The position numbers were made by a program, and so were the translations under genes. A stretch of 64,000 nt of DNA from Mycolicibacterium lutetiense (GTDB lineage Bacteria > Actinomycetota > Actinomycetes > Mycobacteriales > Mycobacteriaceae): positions 2,976,001 through 3,040,000 of the forward strand of contig NZ_JAGIOP010000002.1 of NCBI RefSeq assembly GCF_017876775.1, read 5' to 3'. A model generated the notes under the pieces. The model was not told the DNA's origin and made no database searches. It saw only the letters and a list, made by a program, of their open reading frames with translations. Each line of letters starts with the position of its first letter. Position 1 is the stretch's first letter. Positions 38,330 to 46,984 of this stretch are shown piece after piece.

Positions 38330-39301
38330 GTGCCGACTGTGAATACCGCGCGTGGCGCCATCGATACCGCTGACCTCGGGACCACGCTCATGCACGAGCA
38401 CGTCTTCATCATGAGCACCGAACTGAACCAGAACTACCCCGAGTCCTGGGGCGACGACGCCAGCCGCGAAGCCGATGCGATCACCCGGCTCACCGAACTC
38501 AAGGCCGGCGGCGTCGACACGATCGTCGACCTCACGGTGATCGGTCTGGGCCGCTACATACCGCGCATCGCCCGGATCGCCGAGGCCACCGACCTCAACA
38601 TCGTCGTCGCCACCGGCTTCTACACCTACAACGACCTGCCGCTGACCTTCCACTTCAGCGGACCAGCGGTGGGCCTGCCCGAACCGATGACCGAGATGTT
38701 CGTCCGCGACATCGAAGACGGCATCGCCGACACCGGGATCAAGGCGGCGATCCTCAAGTGCGCCACCGACGAACCGGGCGTCACCCCCGGCGTCGAACGG
38801 GTCCTGCGAGCTGTCGCGCAGGCCCACCGGCAGACCGGGGTGCCCATCTCGACCCACACCCACGCCGAAAGCCGCCGCGGCCTCGAGCAGCAGCGCGTCT
38901 TCGCCGAGGAGGAGGTCGACCTGTCCCGCGTGGTGATCGGCCACTGCGGTGACACCACCGACATCGACTACCTCGAAGAGTTGATCGCCAACGGCTCCTA
39001 TATCGGCATGGATCGGTTCGGAGTGGACGTCTTCCTGCCGTTCGAGGACCGGGTGGCAACCGTCGCGACCATGTGCGAGCGCGGCCACGCCGAGAAGATG
39101 GTGCTCTCGCACGACACCTGGTGCTACTTCGACGCGCTGCCCGACGAGCTGACCGCCACGGCCCTGCCCAACAGTCACTATCTACACATCCACAACGACG
39201 TACTGCCCGCCTTGCGGGGGCGCGGGGTCACCGAGGAGCAGATCACGACGATGCTCGTCGACAATCCGCGCCGGATCTTCGACCGTCAGGGTGGGTACTG
39301 A
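38330..39301 (+). CDS. php: Phosphotriesterase-like lactonase (Rv0230c/php type)
   Basis: From GTG 38330 the protein has 323 residues, close to Rv0230c. The amidohydrolase metal site is complete: HEH near the start (LMHEHVF), the carboxylated lysine in AAILKCATD, His in STHTHAES and VIGHCGDT, and Asp in LSHDTWC. In other mycobacteria these PLL enzymes hydrolyse lactones, with weak organophosphate activity. It is third in the MarR operon, with the acyl-CoA ligase starting 1 bp after its stop. Confidence 0.94.
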   Translation: MPTVNTARGAIDTADLGTTLMHEHVFIMSTELNQNYPESWGDDASREADAITRLTELKAGGVDTIVDLTVIGLGRYIPRIARIAEATDLNIVVATGFYTYNDLPLTFHFSGPAVGLPEPMTEMFVRDIEDGIADTGIKAAILKCATDEPGVTPGVERVLRAVAQAHRQTGVPISTHTHAESRRGLEQQRVFAEEEVDLSRVVIGHCGDTTDIDYLEELIANGSYIGMDRFGVDVFLPFEDRVATVATMCERGHAEKMVLSHDTWCYFDALPDELTATALPNSHYLHIHNDVLPALRGRGVTEEQITTMLVDNPRRIFDRQGGY

Positions 39302-39302
39302 G

Positions 39303-40787
39303 ATGACCGAGGCCATCCCGCCGATCCCCACCCAGCTCAGCCAGTTGGCAGCGGCCGGTCCTGACCGGCCCGCGGTGACCTGCCAAGGCCGTACCCTCAC
39401 CCGGGACGAGCTCGATCGCTCCAGCAATCGGCTGGCCCGCGCCTACGCCGAACTCGGTGTACGACAAGGTGATTACGTAACTATCAGCCTGCCGAACTCG
39501 ATCGAGTGGGCGCAGGCCACGCTCGCCACCTGGAAACTCGGCGCAGTACCGCAACCCTTGTCACCTCGACTGCCGGACGCCGAGTTCGCCGGGATCCTCG
39601 CGCTGCGTCCAAGGTCCCTGGTGGTCGGCCGCGATGCCGGCGAAACCCCCTGGGTACCTGCCGGTTTCACCCCGGATGCCGCCCTGTCCGATGCACCGCT
39701 TCCCGAGGCGGTCGCGCCGACGTGGAAGTCGATGGCTTCGGGCGGCAGTACCGGACGCCCGAAGCTGATCGAAGCCGGCGGAGACAGCCGGGTGCCCGCC
39801 CTGATCGGCGTCCCCCTGGGCGCCCAGCCCGGTGACGTCACGCTGATGTCGGTACCGATGAGCCACAACACCGGTTTCACCACCTTCGCCCTCGCGCTGC
39901 TCCAGGGCCACCACCTGGTGCTGATGCCGCGCTTCGACCCGAGCGAGTTCTTGGCACTGGTCACCGAACACCGCGTGACGTTCCTGACCACGGTGCCCAC
40001 CATCATGCAGCGGCTGCTGCCGGTGTACCGCGCCGACCCGAAAGCCTATGACCTGTCCAGCATTCGGCGGTTCTGGCACGTCGGCGCACCCTGCCCGCCC
40101 GCGGTCAAGCAGGCCTGGATCGATCTGCTCGGCCCCGAGGTGCTGTGGGAGCTGTACGGGGGCACCGAACTGCAGGCGCTGACCTTCATCTCCGGCGAGC
40201 AGTGGCTGCGACATCCGGGATCGGTCGGGGTGGTGGTGGCCGGCGAGATGAAGGTGCTCGACGACGCCGGCCAAGAGTGCCCGCCCGGCGTGACCGGTGA
40301 GATCTACATGCGGCCCGGCCCGGGCAGTGCACCCACCTACCGCTACGTCGGCAGCACGGCCAAGAGCCGCGACGGCTGGGACTCCCTCGGAGATCTGGGG
40401 TATTACGTCGACGACGGCCCTGATCGCTTCTTCTACCTCAACGACCGGCGGGTGGACATGCTCACCGTCGGCGGCAAGAACGTCTACCCGGCCGAGATCG
40501 AGGCCGCGCTGGCGGCCCACCCCGACGTGTTGTCCTGTCTGGTCGTCGGCGTGCCGCACCAGGATCTCGGCCAGGTGCCGCACGCCCTGGTGCAGACGTG
40601 CGACGGGTCGGACCTGGACGCGGCGGCGATGCAGGCCTTCCTACGTGAGCACCTGTCGGGCTACAAGGTGCCAGACACCATCGAATTCGTCGACGCCCCG
40701 CTGCGCGATGACGCGGGCAAGGCACGTCGCGCCGCGGTGCGCGACGACGTCATCGCGCGGCTGGAGCAGGTTCGGGCTCGTCGGTGA
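39303..40787 (+). CDS. AMP-dependent acyl-CoA ligase (bile-acid/benzoate-CoA ligase-like)
   Basis: The protein has 494 residues from ATG 39303. The P-loop-like SGGSTGRPKLI (~150-160), the YGGTE motif (~284-288) and the hinge VGGKNVYPAEIEAAL mark the ANL adenylating family. The catalytic Lys lies in the C-terminal ARR..RDDV region that is slightly changed (DAGKARRAAVRDD). The sequence is nearer to cholate/bile-acid-type CoA ligases than to FadD fatty-acyl ligases. It follows the lactonase by 1 bp. Its 3' end overlaps the convergent acyltransferase by 38 bp. Confidence 0.87.
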   Translation: MTEAIPPIPTQLSQLAAAGPDRPAVTCQGRTLTRDELDRSSNRLARAYAELGVRQGDYVTISLPNSIEWAQATLATWKLGAVPQPLSPRLPDAEFAGILALRPRSLVVGRDAGETPWVPAGFTPDAALSDAPLPEAVAPTWKSMASGGSTGRPKLIEAGGDSRVPALIGVPLGAQPGDVTLMSVPMSHNTGFTTFALALLQGHHLVLMPRFDPSEFLALVTEHRVTFLTTVPTIMQRLLPVYRADPKAYDLSSIRRFWHVGAPCPPAVKQAWIDLLGPEVLWELYGGTELQALTFISGEQWLRHPGSVGVVVAGEMKVLDDAGQECPPGVTGEIYMRPGPGSAPTYRYVGSTAKSRDGWDSLGDLGYYVDDGPDRFFYLNDRRVDMLTVGGKNVYPAEIEAALAAHPDVLSCLVVGVPHQDLGQVPHALVQTCDGSDLDAAAMQAFLREHLSGYKVPDTIEFVDAPLRDDAGKARRAAVRDDVIARLEQVRARR

Positions 40788-41988
40788 TCGAACTGTCCAG
40801 CGGCGGCACCGGACTCTCGTTCCGGTACTCCCAGCGGCGCAACGCCTCCCGGCACGGCGACTCGACCAGCGCGTAGCTCACCGCGGCCAGCGCGAAGCCG
40901 AAGACCAGCGTCAGCACCAACACCACCAGCATCTGCCCGTTGAACAGGAACTCCCCGATCATCGGGAACACCATGGCCAACGCCGCCAGGTGCCACACGA
41001 ACAACCCGTAAGACCAGCGGCCCAGCGTGACCATCACCCGGTTCCCCAGAATCGGGTGTGCGGTGCCCGGACGATCGAGGACCAGCGGGGCCAGCAGCGC
41101 GCCCGCGACGATCGCCCCCATAGCGGTCTTCAGCGTCACCTGGCCGACCGAGCCCGGCCGCAGGCCTTCCAGGCCGGCCAGCGGCGAGGCCGCGATCCCG
41201 AACGCCACCGCGGCGATGACCGCCATCAACACCCGGCGCCGGGCCAGCCGGTGCACCCAGCCGAAAGGACTCACCGTGAGTTCAGCCAGCACCATCCCCG
41301 CGGCGAACCAGGAGAAGAACGCCGGCGGCCAGTTCCACGGGTTGAGCCCGGTGGTACCGGAGAACGGAATGCGCACCCACAACAGGCTCAGCGCCGCCAG
41401 CGCGATGATCACGCCGATGCGTGCCCGCACCGGTAGCCGCCGCGCCAGCAGGGCCAGGACCGGCAGCACCAGATAGAAACTGACCTCCACCGACAGGCTC
41501 CACATCTGGGTGAGCCCCGCGGTCAGCGTCAGCGGCACGTATATCTGGGCCAGGGTCAGGTTGGCCAGCCACACCGTCAGATCGGCCTTGGCCTCCGGGA
41601 GCAGCAGGATGATCACCACGACCGCCACCACATAGCCGGGCATGATGCGCACGACGCGGGAGCGCAGGTAGTGGCCGGTGCGCGGGCGGGGCCGCAAGCC
41701 TCGGGCAGCGGCCGCATGGCCGCGCCACAGCAGGAACCCCGACAGCGCGAAGAACACCGCGACCGCCAGGTCGAACCGGCCGAAGAACCGGCCGCCCACC
41801 CCGGTGGTGTGCCCGGTCTGGAACGCGACGTGGGTGAGGACCACGCCCATGGCGGCGCAGGCGCGCATACCTTCGACAGCCGGCAGGAAGCTACGTGTCC
41901 CGCCGACCTGAGTTTCCGTTCCGGTTTCCGGGTTCGGTGCTCCGGTGGCCACGGCGACCAGTGTGCCGCCCGGTGGCAACCCCGCCAA
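40750..41988 (-). CDS. Membrane acyltransferase 3 family protein (Rv0228/TmaT type)
   Basis: The protein has 412 residues with ~10 spans. The acyltransferase-3 landmarks are FLPAVEGMRACAAMGVVLTH (~33-52), which holds the catalytic His, then FFALSGFLLWRG and a SLSVEVSFYLVLPVL segment. Its place next to DUF3068 matches Rv0228. The corynebacterial orthologue TmaT acetylates trehalose monomycolate for MmpL3-type export, which is the best guess here. The 5' end is Thr/Gly-rich. Divergent from DUF3068. Confidence 0.9.
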   Translation of the reverse strand: MAGLPPGGTLVAVATGAPNPETGTETQVGGTRSFLPAVEGMRACAAMGVVLTHVAFQTGHTTGVGGRFFGRFDLAVAVFFALSGFLLWRGHAAAARGLRPRPRTGHYLRSRVVRIMPGYVVAVVVIILLLPEAKADLTVWLANLTLAQIYVPLTLTAGLTQMWSLSVEVSFYLVLPVLALLARRLPVRARIGVIIALAALSLLWVRIPFSGTTGLNPWNWPPAFFSWFAAGMVLAELTVSPFGWVHRLARRRVLMAVIAAVAFGIAASPLAGLEGLRPGSVGQVTLKTAMGAIVAGALLAPLVLDRPGTAHPILGNRVMVTLGRWSYGLFVWHLAALAMVFPMIGEFLFNGQMLVVLVLTLVFGFALAAVSYALVESPCREALRRWEYRNESPVPPLDSSITDEPEPAPAAR

Positions 41989-42092
41989 ACTGCGGGTTAA
42001 CGCCCCCGGGAGATGTCACCGGAGTAAGCAATGGCCTTAGATAGTGCTGTTAGGGTCGAACGGGTTTGCCTCACGGCGAGTTGCCCACACTG

Positions 42093-42099
42093 AAGGAGG
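42093..42099 (+). promoter_or_regulatory. Ribosome binding site that supports a TTG start
   Basis: AAGGAGG, a perfect anti-16S match, is 6 bases before TTG 42106. No ATG or GTG with comparable spacing exists, so the DUF3068 protein begins at TTG. Confidence 0.75.
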
Positions 42100-42105
42100 C
42101 ACGGC

Positions 42106-43296
42106 TTGAACCGCGCAGTGGCGCTACGTATCGCGGCATGCGGACTGATGGGGCTGGGTGCGGCCCTGCTGATTGCCGCACTGTTGCTGACCACGTACAC
42201 CAAGGGCAAGATCGCGAAGATCCCGCTCAACCTGGATACCAGCCTGGTCAGCGATGGGACTGCGACCGCTTTCGATCCGAAATCGCTGGTGGCCGAGAAG
42301 TTCTCGGTGGACCGCAACGTACCGGTGGCATTGCAGCAACAGGTCAGTGTGGAATCACCGTCGAACGCCGAGGTGGTGACGCTGCAGGTGGGCAGCACGC
42401 TGCGGCGCACCGACCAGCAGAAGGACGCCGGCCTGCTGTTGGCGATGGTGGATACCGTCACCATGAACCGCAACACCGCGCTGGCAGTGTCCAGCGACAA
42501 CAACCCGGGCGGTGCCCTGCAGAAGCCGCGGGCCATCGAGGACGAGAAGCCGCCGACCAACGTCGCGCTGCCGCACGAGGGCCTGACCTACCGGTTCCCG
42601 TTCGATACCGAGAAGAAGACCTACCCGTTCTTCGACCCGATCGCGCAGAAAGAGTACGACGCGAACTACGACGGTGAAGAAGACGTCAACGGGCTGACCG
42701 CCTACCGGTTCATCCAGAACGTGGGCTACGACTCCAACGGCAAGCTGGCCGATCCGGTCAAGTATTCGTCGCTCTACGAGGACGACGCCGACAGCACTGT
42801 CACCGCGGGCCCCGAGATGTGGGGTGTGCCCGGCGAACCCGACGAGCGGATCACGATGGACCGCTTCTACGCCGCGCAGCGCACCTTCTGGGTCGACCCG
42901 GTGTCGGGCACCATCGTCAAGGCCCAGAATCACGGCTACCAGTACTACGCACGTGACGCGCTCAAGCCTGAGGTCACCTACGTCGACTACAAGGTCACCT
43001 ACAACGAAGAGACCGTGGAATCCCAGGTCGCGACCGCTCAGGATGAGCGGGACCGGGTGTCGCTGTGGACCCGCATCCTGCCGATCACGTTCACCGCACT
43101 GGGCCTGTTGGCCCTGGTCGGCGGCGCGGTGGTGGGTTCGTTCGCGATCCGCGCGGAATCCACGCTCATCGATCCCGGGCTCGACACCGCCGATCACGGC
43201 TTCTTCGACACCCAGGGTTTCCAGGTGCCCGGCGCTGAGGCCAAGACCGAGAAGTTGCCCGCCCAACGGCCATCCGATCTGCCACCGGACCGGTGA
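42106..43296 (+). CDS. DUF3068 membrane protein (Rv0227c type)
   Basis: The protein has 396 residues. An N-terminal span (~12-30) and a C-terminal span (~328-348, ILPITFTALGLLALVGGAVV) flank a large periplasmic domain. Mycobacterial orthologue MSMEG_0317 and corynebacterial NCgl2760 are reported to be needed for lipomannan maturation and LAM synthesis. The domain has no enzyme signature; it is rich in aromatic/acidic motifs (YPFFDPIAQKEYDANYDGEE). Start is TTG with a strong ribosome site. The next gene begins directly after the stop. Confidence 0.93.
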   Translation: MNRAVALRIAACGLMGLGAALLIAALLLTTYTKGKIAKIPLNLDTSLVSDGTATAFDPKSLVAEKFSVDRNVPVALQQQVSVESPSNAEVVTLQVGSTLRRTDQQKDAGLLLAMVDTVTMNRNTALAVSSDNNPGGALQKPRAIEDEKPPTNVALPHEGLTYRFPFDTEKKTYPFFDPIAQKEYDANYDGEEDVNGLTAYRFIQNVGYDSNGKLADPVKYSSLYEDDADSTVTAGPEMWGVPGEPDERITMDRFYAAQRTFWVDPVSGTIVKAQNHGYQYYARDALKPEVTYVDYKVTYNEETVESQVATAQDERDRVSLWTRILPITFTALGLLALVGGAVVGSFAIRAESTLIDPGLDTADHGFFDTQGFQVPGAEAKTEKLPAQRPSDLPPDR

Positions 43297-43297
43297 T

Positions 43298-44926
43298 CTG
43301 AGCCTGCGCTCTGCCCTGCTGCCGGCCTACGCGCTGGCACTGTCGTTATTGGTAACCGGGCCCCTCTTGGGGCCCGGTTACCTGCTTTTGCGGGACGCTG
43401 TCTCCACCCCACGCTCGTATCTGACAGATGCCGCCCTGGGATTGACCGAGGCGGCACCCCGGGCGCTGCCGCAGGACTTCTTCGTCGCCGTGACCTCGAC
43501 CGTGCTGGACGGCGGGATTGTGGTCAAGGTCCTGCTCGTGGCGGGCCTGTGGCTGGCCGGTTGGGGCGCCGCACGACTGGCCGCGACCGTGCTGGGATCC
43601 GGTATGCCCGGCCAGTTCCTCGCGGCGACGCTGGCCGTCTGGAATCCGTACGTGGGCGAACGGTTGCTGCAGGGGCACTGGAGCCTGCTGGTCGGTTACG
43701 GCTGCCTGCCCTGGGTGGCGCTGTGTGTGCTGCGGCTACGGAGCGGGGCAGGCCCCGCGGCGATATGGGGTCTGTTGTTCTGGATCGCGCTGGCCGGCCT
43801 GACACCGACGGGCCTGATGCTGGCCGCGACAGTCGCCCTCGTCTGCAGTGCGGTTCCTGGCGACGGTTGGCGACGTCTGCGCGTGGCCGCGATCGCGTCG
43901 GGGACTTCGGTGGCGGCCGCGATGCCGTGGCTGGTGGCCGCGGCTGTCGGTGGCGCGGTGTCAGCTCCGTCATCGGCAGCCGGGGTTCACGCGTTCGCCG
44001 CGCGCGCCGAGCCGGGGCTTTCCACCCTCGGCAGCCTGGCCGGCCTGGGTGGCATCTGGAACAGTGAAGCGGTACCCGGTTCACGCACAATGCTTTTCGC
44101 AGTGGTGGCCACCGCGGTACTGCTCGGAATCGTCGCACTCGGGCTTCCCGTGGCGGTGCGCAACCGGACCGCGCGACCGCTGCTGATCCTGGCCGCGGCG
44201 GCGGTGCTGATCCCGGCAGCGATGGCCACCGGCCCCGGTCTGGCGTTCGTCGAGGCGGCGATCCGGGCCGTGCCCGGCCTCGGCGTGGTGCGCGACGGGC
44301 AGAAATGGGTGGCCCTGGCCATGCCCGGCTACGTCCTGGCCGCTGCCGCTGCCCCGTTGACCCTGCAGCGACTGCGGGTGCCGTTGGCCGCGTCGGCCGC
44401 GGTGGGCTGTGCGGCGCTGATCGCGGTGTTGCCCGATCTCGCCTGGGGTGTGGGCAATCAGATGCGCGCCGTGCAGTATCCGTCGGGTTGGGCGGCGGCG
44501 GCAGCGCAGATCAACGCCGACCCGCGGCCCGTGGTGGCGCTCCCCCCGGACAGCATGCGCGAATTCTCCTGGGCGCCCGGCGCTCCGGTCCTCGACCCGC
44601 TACCCCGCTGGCTGCGTGCCGAGGTGCTGACCACCGGGGACCTGTCCATCGGTGGTCAGACCGTGCCGGGAGAAGGGGTACGTGCACGGGTCGTGCAGGA
44701 TCTGGTGCTCTCGGGTGCCACCGGTCAACAGCTGGCCGAGGCCGGGGTGGGCTGGGTGGTGCGCGAATCCGACCGCGATGTCGCGGTGCAGTACGTCGGC
44801 GGCTCGGCGCCCGCGGCGACACAGCGGGCAGTGATGATCGCCGCGCACCTGGTGTGGCTTCTGGTTCTGGTCGGCGGGGCGGTCGGGATGGCCGTCAGCG
44901 CCTGGCGAGCACGACGCCGAGAGTGA
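43298..44926 (+). CDS. Large polytopic membrane protein (Rv0226c type)
   Basis: The frame is clear from about 43298 and would give ~542 residues. Roughly twelve hydrophobic segments alternate with short loops (LLPAYALALSLLVTGPLL at the start), followed by a ~130-residue periplasmic part near the end (VVALPPDSMREFSWAPGAP) and a last span. This GT-C-like layout fits a lipid-linked sugar or polyprenyl-phosphate enzyme, but no motif proves it. No ATG, GTG or TTG stands at the junction with DUF3068; the candidates are CTG 43298, CTG 43304 or TTG 43349, and the last would remove most of the first span. It is read with DUF3068. Confidence 0.85.
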   Translation: MSLRSALLPAYALALSLLVTGPLLGPGYLLLRDAVSTPRSYLTDAALGLTEAAPRALPQDFFVAVTSTVLDGGIVVKVLLVAGLWLAGWGAARLAATVLGSGMPGQFLAATLAVWNPYVGERLLQGHWSLLVGYGCLPWVALCVLRLRSGAGPAAIWGLLFWIALAGLTPTGLMLAATVALVCSAVPGDGWRRLRVAAIASGTSVAAAMPWLVAAAVGGAVSAPSSAAGVHAFAARAEPGLSTLGSLAGLGGIWNSEAVPGSRTMLFAVVATAVLLGIVALGLPVAVRNRTARPLLILAAAAVLIPAAMATGPGLAFVEAAIRAVPGLGVVRDGQKWVALAMPGYVLAAAAAPLTLQRLRVPLAASAAVGCAALIAVLPDLAWGVGNQMRAVQYPSGWAAAAAQINADPRPVVALPPDSMREFSWAPGAPVLDPLPRWLRAEVLTTGDLSIGGQTVPGEGVRARVVQDLVLSGATGQQLAEAGVGWVVRESDRDVAVQYVGGSAPAATQRAVMIAAHLVWLLVLVGGAVGMAVSAWRARRRE

Positions 44927-45089
44927 CGCAAACGTCGCTGAACCTCACTTGAAACCGCCTCACCCGCAGCGACCTTTACGTCACTTTCGCGGCTGGTTGA
45001 CGGGATCGACAAAAATCGTTCCCCTGACAACTATCTGCATGTAGCCTCACCGCTCGTACCTGAACCCTGGCGGCATCGGAGGTCGCGTC

Positions 45090-46949
45090 GTGACGACGGT
45101 CAAGCAGATATGTCTCGGCGTGGCGGTGGCCGGAGCGGTGGTCGGTGCCGGATCGGCCGTGGGTACCGCGGTTGCCTACGCCGAGCCGACGGCGTCTGAT
45201 TCGCGAGCGTCCGCCGCCGCGGACAAGCCGTCCGGCACCTCGCTGGGCCCCGCCAGAAAGGCCACCAGGAACGGCACCGCCGGCAAGCCCGGCATCAAGG
45301 CGCGCACTGAGGTACCGAAGCTGAGCCAGCGCTTGTCCGCGGCGGTCGAGACCGCCCGCTCGGCCAAGGACCGCGACATCGACGCCCCACTGAAGGACGT
45401 GGGCGGAAAGTTTGCCCACACAATCGATTCCATCACCGAAGCCACGACCAACCTCGGTCGGACCGTCCAAGTGCGCGTGGCCGACGCCAAGCCGCCACAG
45501 CCCCTGGTGTCGCGCAAGACCGCCAAAGCCATCACCGATTCCCTGGCGGCGGTACCGAAGCTGCCGACGCCCAAGGCGCCGTCGCTGCCCACGCCGCTGC
45601 TGCCCACGCCGCTGCTGCCCATGACCGTGGCCGGCGCCTCCACCCCAGTCGGCTCCACCACCAGGCAGACTGCCGGTACGCCGCCGTCGGCAGTTCAAAC
45701 CACTGCTGCCCCAAGGCAACGCGTGTTGGTGATCGGTATCGATGGAACCAATCTGGGCTCGGTCCTGGAAGATCCCGACACCAACGACAATTTCATCAGG
45801 ATCATGAACAGCGGCACCACCAGCGTGTCCAGCATCGCGGGGCACACCACGATGTCCAACCCGTCTTGGACCGCCATTCTCACCGGGGTGTGGGACAACA
45901 AGAGTGGCGTGATCAACAACGTCTTCACTCCGGGGACGTACGACAGGTGGCCGACCCTGTTCGATCAGCTGGAGGGCGCCAACCCGGCCCTGGTGACCAA
46001 GGTCATCGCTGACTGGGACGTCGTCGCCGGCATCGGTGGCGCGGGCCGGTTCGGGGCCGACGACGTCGAGTTCATCGGGCGGGTCGAAGGTGACACCGAT
46101 TGGTCGCAGACCGACGCCGAGGTCACCGAAGAGACCATCAAGGCGATCCGAGGCGAGGGCGAGGAGATCCCGGACGTCCTGTTCACCTACCTCGTGCAGG
46201 TCGACGAGGCCGGGCACGCGAACGGCGGCGATTCCCGTGAATACGCCGCGGCCATCGCACGCACCGACGATAACCTCGGCGCCATCTTGGACGCCGTCGC
46301 CGCACGAGAGGCGGCCAGCTGCGCGGCGGGCGCATGCGAAGAGTGGACCGTCATCGTGGTCACCGACCACGGACACCAACCGCAGCAGAGCTTGTTGGGT
46401 CACGGCTTCCAATCACCGCGAGAGACATCGGCTTTCGTCATTGCCGACGGCCCGGGCTTCAAAGCCGGCGAGATGAACACCGGTTACGAGATCGTCGACG
46501 TCACGCCTACGGTCGTCAAGATTTTCGGGATCCAGCCAACTCGCGACGCCGACGGTGTGCCACTGCAGGATCAGGGTGCAACCCAGGTGAAACCCGAAAA
46601 TCTGCAGCAGGCGCTCAAACAACAGATCGCCAGCTACGGCTGGCCCGATCCCGGCACCACCCTGGCGCTGACCGTGCGCACCGTCGTCGCGACCGTTCCG
46701 TATGCCGTGGTCCTTGTCACCAACGAAATCACCGCCCAGTTGCAGGACATCGCGGGCCAGGACATCTTCCTGGTCAGCACGTTGGCGGCGGCATCCCTGA
46801 GCCCGATCCAGCTCATCGGTGACGGCCTTTATGCGGTGACGGACGTGATTTCGCAGATCGTCGGCCAGTTGACCGGGGCGGGAGTTATCCCGCCGTCAGG
46901 GTCGACGGTGCAGCCGCGCATCGCACCGGAGCTGTCGATCGCGGTCTGA
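45090..46949 (+). CDS. Secreted alkaline-phosphatase-superfamily (type I phosphodiesterase) protein
   Basis: The protein has 619 residues from GTG 45090, with GGAGG upstream. A signal peptide (VAVAGAVVGAGSAVGTAVAYA, cleaved ~AYA-EP) is followed by a ~180-residue Pro/Ala/Thr/Lys-rich low-complexity region with PTPLLPTPLLP repeats. The catalytic domain has a metal-binding VLVIGIDGTNL and SSIAGHTTMSNPSWTAIL, where the Thr-Met-Ser turn includes the nucleophile, and VTDHGHQPQ near the end. The C-terminal ~110 residues are amphipathic and may contact the envelope. It would hydrolyse phosphodiesters or pyrophosphates outside the membrane. It sits inside an envelope-glycan cluster. Confidence 0.88.
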   Translation: MTTVKQICLGVAVAGAVVGAGSAVGTAVAYAEPTASDSRASAAADKPSGTSLGPARKATRNGTAGKPGIKARTEVPKLSQRLSAAVETARSAKDRDIDAPLKDVGGKFAHTIDSITEATTNLGRTVQVRVADAKPPQPLVSRKTAKAITDSLAAVPKLPTPKAPSLPTPLLPTPLLPMTVAGASTPVGSTTRQTAGTPPSAVQTTAAPRQRVLVIGIDGTNLGSVLEDPDTNDNFIRIMNSGTTSVSSIAGHTTMSNPSWTAILTGVWDNKSGVINNVFTPGTYDRWPTLFDQLEGANPALVTKVIADWDVVAGIGGAGRFGADDVEFIGRVEGDTDWSQTDAEVTEETIKAIRGEGEEIPDVLFTYLVQVDEAGHANGGDSREYAAAIARTDDNLGAILDAVAAREAASCAAGACEEWTVIVVTDHGHQPQQSLLGHGFQSPRETSAFVIADGPGFKAGEMNTGYEIVDVTPTVVKIFGIQPTRDADGVPLQDQGATQVKPENLQQALKQQIASYGWPDPGTTLALTVRTVVATVPYAVVLVTNEITAQLQDIAGQDIFLVSTLAAASLSPIQLIGDGLYAVTDVISQIVGQLTGAGVIPPSGSTVQPRIAPELSIAV

Positions 46950-46984
46950 CGGCTCGGGTTCGCGTACTCGAAGGACCCGGAGAA

